DNA from: Alphaproteobacteria bacterium
GTDB lineage: Bacteria; Pseudomonadota; Alphaproteobacteria; G02398745; G023898745
Assembly: GCA_027366195.1 (NCBI GenBank)
Contig: DAHXKW010000169.1
Span: forward strand, 1-8,994
Direction: 5' to 3'
Length of the DNA: 8,994 nucleotides
The first letter of the stretch is position 1. Each line of letters begins with the position of its first letter. The position numbers and the translations under genes are program-made. This document shows positions 1 through 5,771 of the stretch, piece by piece. The notes beneath the pieces are model-generated. The model was given only the letters and a program-made list of their open reading frames with translations, searched no databases and was not told the origin of the DNA.

Positions 1-615
1 TTAAATTTATTAATGGGTTTTTATGAACCAACCGAAGGTCATATTTATCTGGATGGTTTACGTATTAATGAAATGGCACCGCATGACTTACGTTCTCAAC
101 TTTCATTAATTGATCAAGAACCACAGTTTTTTACGGCATCAATTTATGAAAATATTTTATATGGCAACCCTAAAGCGACGGACCAGCAGTTACAAGACTT
201 GGTTGATCATATGGTTCCGCCAAAATGGTTTGATGCTTTTCCAAAAGGATTACATACTGTGATTGGGCCAAGGGGGCTGGGATTATCTGTAGGACAGCGC
301 CAAATGATAGCGCTTCTTCGGGCACTTTTACGTAATGCCAGTGTGTTGCTATTGGATGAAGCAACAAGTGGCTTGGATTATGAAGCTGAAAGCCATGTGA
401 TGCGTTTCTTGCGTCCTGTTTTAAAGGGTAAAACGGTTCTTATGGTGACGCATAAATTAACACAAATTGATTTAGCTGATCGTATTATTGTGTTGCATAA
501 AGGACGGATTGTTGGTTTTGGGGATCATCATAAATTATTTAATGAAAATTTATTTTACAGAAAATTGATTTCTTCTGAAATCGACAATCTTCCTGCTCGC
601 GCTCAGGAATTATAA
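1..615 (+). CDS. ABC transporter ATP-binding domain, exporter type (5' end outside window)
   Basis: This is the C-terminal part of an ATPase that hydrolyses ATP to drive transport across the inner membrane. The frame is open from base 1; the ATG at 13 is internal, because the first residues (LNLLMG) match the helix that follows a Walker A GKST, which must lie just upstream. Visible motifs are a Q-loop (IDQEPQFF, Q at 115-117) followed by SIYENI as in exporters, a signature LSVGQ at 283-297, Walker B VLLLDE at 343-360, D-loop SGLD, and the H-loop histidine in VTHK at 451-453. The signature has Val where LSGGQ has Gly, and the following residues (RQMIALLRALL) depart from the usual RQRIAIARAL; both may be tolerated. 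The Q-loop and SIYENI style suggest a fused membrane-ATPase half-transporter or a toxin/lipid-type exporter, but the substrate cannot be told from this fragment. It converges with the next gene, 17 bases away. Confidence 0.9.
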   Translation, partial: LNLLMGFYEPTEGHIYLDGLRINEMAPHDLRSQLSLIDQEPQFFTASIYENILYGNPKATDQQLQDLVDHMVPPKWFDAFPKGLHTVIGPRGLGLSVGQRQMIALLRALLRNASVLLLDEATSGLDYEAESHVMRFLRPVLKGKTVLMVTHKLTQIDLADRIIVLHKGRIVGFGDHHKLFNENLFYRKLISSEIDNLPARAQEL

Positions 616-632
616 AAAATTTTTTCCCATTG

Positions 633-2324
633 TTAGGCAGGGGGGATAATTGTTATGGCACTACTTGCTGCGGCAGGTTCAGCGCTATTATTGGCGATAT
701 CTGCAACCACCTGAGTTCCTGTTGTGAATATAGGGCTTGTGATTGCACCAGGTTTAACAACTATGTTTTTTGCTTGTCCTAATACAACATCGACGAATTT
801 ACCAATGCTTGGCAAATTAACCATTGAACCATACGGTGTTTTATCTAACATACCACGTATATAATTGACGGCAGGGTCATGAATAGCGCCTACGAAATTC
901 TGTATGATTGTCTTTGAATCTCCACTCATTGCTAGTGTTTTAAAGTTACTTGAGTGGGAAAAAGTTTTCCAAAAATATAATAGTCCCTTAGAGATTAAAT
1001 CAAAATCTAAACTGACATATTTCTTAACGAAATCATTGTCCAAAATTTTGTTAAAGTTCAAATTTTGCAATCCCATTTTGACCATATTTTGTGCGCTAGG
1101 ACTATTAAGCATATCTAAAAAAGGTAAATTGAATTGTGAAGATAGATTTTGCAACATCCCAAAAGCGCGATCCACAGCAGATCCCATTACGCCAGAGCTT
1201 GCACCCGTTAGAGCTTGTCCTGGTCTAAAGAAAGCTAAAATTGATTTTCCAGGGACGATATGTGAATCGAAATAACAGCCATCAACGGCGTCTAAAAGAT
1301 CGCTCGAAAGAGATTTAAATTGATTGATGTCTAAAACCGTTGTTGGATCATAGGTTTGGGTAAGTAAATAGACTTCATTCATTTCTGTCCAAACATAACT
1401 GACAATATCGCGATAGTCTTTTACATAATTATCAAGGTTCGTAGCATAGTCTGTGTTTTTTGTTTGTAGAGTTTGGCAGAAATCACAAATTTTATCAGGA
1501 AAATCGTTGATTATGGCGAAAGGATGAATTTGAAAAGCATTGTATAGGCTTGGTGGTGTTAGCAAGGACATGTTCTTTATTTGATCGCATAGGCGAGAAT
1601 ATAAGGTAAAATAAAATGCTGTTAAACGAGGATCGTTAGCATTTTTTGATAGGAATTGAATATGTTGATTTAAAAAAGTTGTATAATCTAAGGTTGATTG
1701 CAGATCTACGTAATATACATAAAACAATCTAAATATGTTTTTAGTATTATCCGTAACTGTTGGTTGAGAAGGAATAACAGCCTGTAAGATACGGAAAGTT
1801 GCGAGTGTTGATAACAGCGCTGTTTCAGGGATCAAAGGTTGATCGATATCAAATTGTGTGGCTTTAAAAGGAACGGTCACGATATCGTTGTAGAGATCAT
1901 TTAACATATTTGCCATAAAAATTAAGGCTGTTGGTAATGTTCGATCACGCGTTACGTTTTTCTGGACAAACGCTTCAAATTGATCAACATCTTTTTGTGT
2001 TGGATCTGGACCTGCAAGAGCGCCGATTAACAAAAGCAGCATAAGTGCGCTTTGGATATAAGGACTATATCGGCTCGTCGGCCCCAACCACTCTAGTAGT
2101 GAAGGGCTATGGTGCAACATGAAAACAATGCGCAAGCCATAGCGCTTAAAAACATCATACATACCAACAGTATTCGCAAATTGTGCGACTGTGGTTAAAA
2201 CAGTAGTTAACTGTTGTCGATCATCAGCAGTTAGACTAACATTTGTGCCATTTGCTTCATACGAGCTTAAAAGTTGTGGAATTAAATCCTGAGGCGCTAT
2301 TAAGGTGGTATTTTGTCCAGACAT
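633..2324 (-). CDS. Uncharacterised 563-residue protein, no family recognised
   Basis: I do not recognise this protein. The frame is long, uninterrupted and protein-like. It starts at ATG 2324-2322 with GAGG about 10 bases upstream. The N-terminus (MSGQNTTLIAPQDL) has no signal peptide. Apart from one hydrophobic stretch at residues 92-104 (SALMLLLLIGALA), which might be a buried helix or a single membrane segment, it looks soluble and mostly helical. Residues 380-520 contain amphipathic, Asn/Leu/Phe-rich helices. The last 25 residues (from about 540) are low-complexity Ala/Ser/Pro. There are four cysteines, two of them a CxxC (C280, C283), with no further metal-site pattern. No enzymatic motif, nucleotide-binding loop, ankyrin, TPR or leucine-rich repeat is visible. 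It stands alone, opposite in direction to the ABC gene and separated by 371 bases from ymdB. A lineage-restricted or secreted effector-like protein is possible but is only inference. Confidence 0.85.
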   Translation of the reverse strand: MSGQNTTLIAPQDLIPQLLSSYEANGTNVSLTADDRQQLTTVLTTVAQFANTVGMYDVFKRYGLRIVFMLHHSPSLLEWLGPTSRYSPYIQSALMLLLLIGALAGPDPTQKDVDQFEAFVQKNVTRDRTLPTALIFMANMLNDLYNDIVTVPFKATQFDIDQPLIPETALLSTLATFRILQAVIPSQPTVTDNTKNIFRLFYVYYVDLQSTLDYTTFLNQHIQFLSKNANDPRLTAFYFTLYSRLCDQIKNMSLLTPPSLYNAFQIHPFAIINDFPDKICDFCQTLQTKNTDYATNLDNYVKDYRDIVSYVWTEMNEVYLLTQTYDPTTVLDINQFKSLSSDLLDAVDGCYFDSHIVPGKSILAFFRPGQALTGASSGVMGSAVDRAFGMLQNLSSQFNLPFLDMLNSPSAQNMVKMGLQNLNFNKILDNDFVKKYVSLDFDLISKGLLYFWKTFSHSSNFKTLAMSGDSKTIIQNFVGAIHDPAVNYIRGMLDKTPYGSMVNLPSIGKFVDVVLGQAKNIVVKPGAITSPIFTTGTQVVADIANNSAEPAAASSAITIIPPA

Positions 2325-2377
2325 AACCTATCATCCTCATCTTTGTACTTCGCAAATATGAGGCTTCTTCTATTATC

Positions 2378-2407
2378 ATGATGAAGGAACATTGTTTTTT
2401 TTGTCAA
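2378..2407 (-). promoter_or_regulatory. Candidate promoter for the 563-residue protein
   Basis: On the minus strand a perfect TTGACA (2407-2402) is followed after 18 bases by CATCAT (2383-2378), a 4/6 match to TATAAT. Transcription would begin near 2371 and leave a leader of about 45 bases before the ATG. A better -10 (GATAAT, 2377-2372) lies 24 bases from the TTGACA, which is too far for standard spacing. The assignment rests on consensus matching alone. Confidence 0.35.
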
Positions 2408-2452
2408 CTCAAGATCTAGAGCTTTGAATATTTTTTATGTACAGCATTAGAA

Positions 2453-2699
2453 ATGTTTTTATCAAGGGTTATAGTTATTTTTATTAAGTTTGCTTATCCA
2501 AGGTTGTGCTTTCCAGGACAAGGAACAAAAACCTTTACTTTCTTTAAGTGGTCAGGCTCTTCTTGCTATGACAGCTTAACAGATAAGAGATATTACTCTA
2601 GGGTGCGCACCAGGCCCAATATCATATGAGCAGAAAGTGAAAATGGCATTTGAAAGAAGAAATGAGGCGGCAAGACAGGCTGGGAGAACTGATGTTTAG
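2453..2699 (+). pseudogene. Decayed small lipoprotein gene (one frameshift, one in-frame stop)
   Basis: Read from ATG 2453, the first nine codons give MFLSRVIVI. If one T is removed from the run at 2478-2482, the frame continues LLSLLIQGC, forming an 18-residue lipoprotein signal with Arg near the start, a hydrophobic core and a lipobox (LIQG then Cys 18). The same frame then runs to TAG 2697-2699, broken only by TAA at 2577-2579. After that stop comes QIRDITLGCAPGPISYEQ and then an amphipathic Ala/Arg/Glu-rich end (MAFERRNEAARQAGRTDV). The restored product would be about 81 residues, with about 64 in the mature part. I do not recognise a family. No Shine-Dalgarno sequence is evident before ATG 2453. 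The stop overlaps the end of the convergent ymdB gene by two bases. The competing frame from the same ATG (to a stop at 2621-2630) lacks protein-like composition. A sequencing error could account for the frameshift but hardly for both lesions. Confidence 0.5.
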
Positions 2700-3490
2700 T
2701 GTGTTTGTGCGATATGGCTTTTTATCCGTTTGACTGATTTAGCTAGGCCGGTTTGGTCGCTAATATCGATTAATACGCCGCGAACCTCTCCTTTTCCTTC
2801 AGCCGGTGTAATAGCGGATTTTTCATGAACGCTTGTAAATCTTTTAAGTGCTGACATTTTTTCATTGCCAATAATTGAATCATAATTACCGCACATACCA
2901 CTATCGGTTTGATAGGCTGTTCCTTTAGATAATATACGTTCGTCAGCAGTGGGGACGTGTGTATGCGTTCCTAAAACGGCTGAAACGCGTCCATCTAGAT
3001 AAAAACCCATAGCTTGTTTTTCTGCTGTGGTCTCAGCATGAAAGTCGACAATAATCGCATCTGTATTTCGTTTTAATCCATAACGCGTCAATACTTGGTC
3101 CATAGCAGTAAAAGGGTCGGCGATAAGTTGCGGCATGAATAGGCGGCCCTGTACATTGACAACAAGGCATGAGAACGTACTTCTTTCAATTAAGTAAAAA
3201 CCTTGACCTGCTGCTTTACTATCAAAATTAATAGGGCGTAAAACGCAGGGATTGCTGCGAAGGAGTTGTGGTGCCTGATCATGATCCCATATGTGGTTGC
3301 CGCTTGTTATAACATCGACACCAAGATTGAATAACTCTTGCGCGTGTTTAATGCTTAAACCTTTACCATGTGTTGCGTTTTCGCCATTAACAATAATGAT
3401 ATCTGCTATATTTTTATTTGTTTGCAGAAATTCTTTTACGGCATATCTTCCTGGTTTACCCATAACATCGCCTAGAAATAATACTTTCAT
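2696..3490 (-). CDS. ymdB: YmdB-family metallophosphoesterase (probable cyclic-nucleotide phosphodiesterase)
   Basis: A 264-residue protein of the YmdB/TIGR00282 family of binuclear-metal phosphoesterases, a normal full length. The metal and catalytic residues are all visible: D8 in GDVMG, E37 and N38 in NGEN, N65 and H66 in GNHIWD, H151 in DFHAE, and H176 and H178 in GTHTHV. The characterised Bacillus subtilis member hydrolyses 2',3'-cyclic nucleotides and influences biofilm and motility decisions. That activity is expected here by homology only. The protein has no signal peptide and should be cytoplasmic. Its ATG overlaps the stop of the upstream RNase G-like gene in ATGA (3490-3487), so it is probably translated by coupling; an AAGG lies about 10 bases upstream. 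The pairing with an RNA endonuclease is notable because 2',3'-cyclic nucleotides are products of RNA breakdown. It is the last gene of the minus-strand cluster. Confidence 0.93.
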   Translation of the reverse strand: MKVLFLGDVMGKPGRYAVKEFLQTNKNIADIIIVNGENATHGKGLSIKHAQELFNLGVDVITSGNHIWDHDQAPQLLRSNPCVLRPINFDSKAAGQGFYLIERSTFSCLVVNVQGRLFMPQLIADPFTAMDQVLTRYGLKRNTDAIIVDFHAETTAEKQAMGFYLDGRVSAVLGTHTHVPTADERILSKGTAYQTDSGMCGNYDSIIGNEKMSALKRFTSVHEKSAITPAEGKGEVRGVLIDISDQTGLAKSVKRIKSHIAQTH

Positions 3491-4983
3491 GTGCGTGATA
3501 CCTTGAGAGCTTGTTTGGGCAAGCTTGGCGTAACGAGGGGCAAGGTATTGATTTGATAGTGGGATAGATCAAAAGTTTTATTAAATAAAACGTGAACCTG
3601 GATTTTAAAATACTGTTCAATCGCCACAAGTGTTTTTCGTTTTTGATTAAGGAGAAAGTTGCCAACATTAGGATGTACCGATAATTCTAATATGATATTT
3701 GTTCCGATGTTTTGAATGCCAGCACGTTCTAACGCTTTATAAACATTTGATGCAATAGTGTCTAAGGATTGTACAGACCCGTATCCTAAACAAAGGGGGC
3801 AGGGTGTCATGTGGCTTTCATTCAACCCTAGTTCTGTACGCTGACGCGTTAACATTAAAACTCCGAATTCATTGATGCGCGCCATGTTAATTTTTGCACG
3901 GTCGATTTTGCAGGCACTTTTAAGACGTGTATAAATTTCATCTTTTTGGGAAGGATGTGCTGTCTCAATGAAATCGATGGCTATAATACCGCTGATATTT
4001 CGTAGTCGTATTTGTCTGGCAATTTCGTCAGCAGCTTCTAGGTTTGTTTGTATTAACGCATTTTCAGAATGAGCTTGCGCTGTATTGATATCTATTGTGC
4101 ACATGGCTTCTGTTATATGAATAACAATATTCCCACCTGAAGGTAGAGTGACTTTGGGAGATAAAATTTGTTCCAGCTGAGCATCGACATCAAAGTGATG
4201 AAATAATGGTTCTTTTTTGGGCCAAAGATGGATGCGATTAGTATGTGTTGGCACAAGGTTGCGCATAAATTTTCGTGTAGTTCTGTATAGTTCTTGCCCT
4301 TCTACAAAAACGGTTTCAACGTCGCGTGTATAACAATTTTTGAGAGCTTTATAAACAGTATTCCCTTCTTCATAAATGAGAGATATACCTTTGGCGCTTA
4401 ACACTCTAGTTTCTATTGATTTCCATAACTTTAATAGATTTTTGATATCTTTTTTAATATCTTGGGCATTTTGTTCAGTGCTTGCTGTTCTAACAATGAT
4501 TTGGATGTGTTGGGGGAGTGCCATTTTTTCGATGATATTTTTCAGACGTTTGCGTTCTGCTGGTGGGTTAATACGTTTTGATACACCTATACAAAATTGT
4601 GGGGAATGGGGGATTAAAACGACAAAATGTCCTGATAAGCTAATGTTTGCTGTAAGCATTGCACCTTTTTTTCCACGTGCATCCTTTAAAATTTGAACAG
4701 CTATAAGGTCACCTATGCGGACATCAACATCTTTAGTAATCGTTTGATCATCGATTGTGCTTATACCATCCAAAGGGAGAAACCCAGCTCTACTTAAGCC
4801 AATATCAACGAAGGCAGCGTTTAAGGACTTTTCGATGTGCTGTACGCGCCCCACATAAATATTACTTTTCAATACTTGCCGGTTATTTTTTTCGATTATA
4901 ACCTGCTGTACTTTTCCCTCCGTATTAATCAAAACAGCTCGAACTTGATCATCATACGTTTGATCAATCAATAATTTACTCAA
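3487..4983 (-). CDS. rng: Ribonuclease E/G family endonuclease, RNase G-like
   Basis: A 498-residue endoribonuclease that processes or decays RNA in the cytoplasm. Its length matches RNase G, and it lacks the long C-terminal scaffold of RNase E. The order is an N-terminal RNase H-like part, an S1 RNA-binding domain (about 38-120, with F58 and F68), a 5' sensor (R165, T166 in IIVRTA), a DNase I-like catalytic part and a zinc link. Catalytic D298 and N300 lie in IDIN, D337 lies in IDFIE, and the zinc-link cysteines C395 and C398 lie in CPLCLGYG. Between IDIN and NLEAADE the loop is about four residues shorter than I recall for the E. coli enzymes. The start is TTG 4983-4981, chosen because AGGAG lies five bases upstream and because the N-terminus SKLLIDQTYDD aligns with the family. 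It overlaps ymdB by 4 bases (ATGA) and follows the amidase gene after 68 bases. RNase E is the other possible name. Confidence 0.93.
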   Translation of the reverse strand: MSKLLIDQTYDDQVRAVLINTEGKVQQVIIEKNNRQVLKSNIYVGRVQHIEKSLNAAFVDIGLSRAGFLPLDGISTIDDQTITKDVDVRIGDLIAVQILKDARGKKGAMLTANISLSGHFVVLIPHSPQFCIGVSKRINPPAERKRLKNIIEKMALPQHIQIIVRTASTEQNAQDIKKDIKNLLKLWKSIETRVLSAKGISLIYEEGNTVYKALKNCYTRDVETVFVEGQELYRTTRKFMRNLVPTHTNRIHLWPKKEPLFHHFDVDAQLEQILSPKVTLPSGGNIVIHITEAMCTIDINTAQAHSENALIQTNLEAADEIARQIRLRNISGIIAIDFIETAHPSQKDEIYTRLKSACKIDRAKINMARINEFGVLMLTRQRTELGLNESHMTPCPLCLGYGSVQSLDTIASNVYKALERAGIQNIGTNIILELSVHPNVGNFLLNQKRKTLVAIEQYFKIQVHVLFNKTFDLSHYQINTLPLVTPSLPKQALKVSRT

Positions 4984-4988
4984 TTAAG

Positions 4989-4993
4989 CTCCT
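4989..4993 (-). promoter_or_regulatory. Ribosome-binding site supporting a TTG start for rng
   Basis: AGGAG on the minus strand sits five bases before TTG 4983-4981 (AGGAGcttaaTTG). It is the strongest Shine-Dalgarno match in the cluster, and it fixes the RNase G start at a non-ATG codon. The next in-frame ATG lies far downstream, inside the domain. Confidence 0.7.
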
Positions 4994-5044
4994 AGTTATT
5001 TTTTTTATAGAGATGATAAATATAAATGGTGGGAATAAATCACC

Positions 5045-5058
5045 TGTATAATTATACA
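5045..5058. repeat. Perfect 14-base palindrome over the amidase stop codon
   Basis: TGTATAATTATACA reads the same on both strands. It overlaps the last codon and the TAA stop of the amidase gene and lies about 62 bases before the rng start. Each strand contains TATAAT, but no -35-like hexamer is found at normal spacing. It could be a small operator, or chance in AT-rich sequence. As RNA it would be a weak A-U hairpin without a following U run, so it is not a terminator. Confidence 0.4.
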
Positions 5059-5771
5059 CCTATTTCCACGGCAAGTGCTTTTAGTAACATTATTGTTTCA
5101 GGATCCCATTTCCCTGAAATATTTTTTTGTCTAAAGTGCATTTGAAATGCTTGTAAGGCGAAGAATTCTGAAGAAGGTTCATCATCTACGAAATAACCTA
5201 TTTGCTGCAAAAGTTTTTTACCATATGTTGAATCTATTGTTTTGTTGGTGGGGTGGTGGGAAGTGGGGAGTTTCATGCCAATTCCTTTTTTAGATAGCAT
5301 GTGCCATGGGAATAAAGGTCCAGGATCTTGTTTTCGTCCTGGGGCAATATCCGAATGCCCTACAATGTTGTAAGGCATGATTTTGTATTTCTCAATATAG
5401 TTCTTACAGACTTCAATGAGGGTATTAATTTGAGCTTGCGCATAGGGTACCCATGATAAAGGGTTGCCATCAACCCGGATGCCACCCGCATTGGTAAATC
5501 CTGGGTGTACTAGCTCGATACCAATTGAATAGTCGTTGACACCTGTGATCCCGCGCCAGTAACTTTTCCCAGCATGATAAGCAACTTCATCATCATCTAC
5601 AAAACGATTAACGGTGCCATCAATATCAATGACAAGGTGACTGCTTACTTCTTTTTTTGGGTCTAAGAAGCAGTTTTTTGTTTGCAACCAATCAATTTCA
5701 GTATAGTGAATAACGATTATAGAAATAGGGTGCTGTCGCTTCCGTTTGTTTGGAGAAATGAAGAAGTTCAT
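5052..5771 (-). CDS. N-acetylmuramoyl-L-alanine amidase (Amidase_2, AmpD/AmiD-like) with C-terminal peptidoglycan-binding domain
   Basis: A 239-residue zinc amidase that cleaves the bond between MurNAc (or anhydro-MurNAc) and the L-Ala of the stem peptide, acting in wall turnover or recycling. The Amidase_2 domain covers about 15-160. Zinc ligands are H22 (VIHYTE), H139 (GHSDIAPGR) and D149 (KQDPGPLFPW), with the catalytic Glu E85 in IGIELVH and the assisting Lys K147. The HLVIDIDGTV strand (45-54) is typical. Residues 180-236, including GYFVDD, ALQAFQMHFR and GKWDPETIMLLKAL, match a PG_binding_1 fold. There is no signal peptide or lipobox, so it appears cytoplasmic like AmpD, although the extra binding domain is more like AmiD. 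The ATG overlaps the valS stop in ATGA (5771-5768), which implies translational coupling. No Shine-Dalgarno is evident. A recycling role is the best guess; a role in releasing wall fragments during host association is speculation. Confidence 0.92.
   Translation of the reverse strand: MNFFISPNKRKRQHPISIIVIHYTEIDWLQTKNCFLDPKKEVSSHLVIDIDGTVNRFVDDDEVAYHAGKSYWRGITGVNDYSIGIELVHPGFTNAGGIRVDGNPLSWVPYAQAQINTLIEVCKNYIEKYKIMPYNIVGHSDIAPGRKQDPGPLFPWHMLSKKGIGMKLPTSHHPTNKTIDSTYGKKLLQQIGYFVDDEPSSEFFALQAFQMHFRQKNISGKWDPETIMLLKALAVEIGV

Noticed and set aside
614..625. A6T6 tract between the convergent ABC and 563-residue genes, considered as a bidirectional terminator
   Set aside because: It lacks a GC-rich stem; only a very weak A-U hairpin could form, so I do not call a terminator.
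904..1275. 123-codon open frame on the + strand inside the 563-residue gene
   Set aside because: It is antisense to a longer, better supported gene, with no ribosome-binding site and basic low-quality composition.
2602..2611. Palindrome GGTGCGCACC downstream of ymdB, considered as a terminator or operator
   Set aside because: There is no loop-sized spacing and no T run, and it falls inside the decayed lipoprotein frame, where it needs no separate explanation.
2453..2630. The unshifted short ORF from ATG 2453
   Set aside because: After the first codons its composition is not protein-like, whereas the +1-shifted frame gives a lipobox and a coherent C-terminus.
3456..3668. Minus-strand frame overlapping the rng-ymdB junction
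   Set aside because: It lies in another frame across the end of rng and the start of ymdB, both of which have conserved family residues through this stretch.
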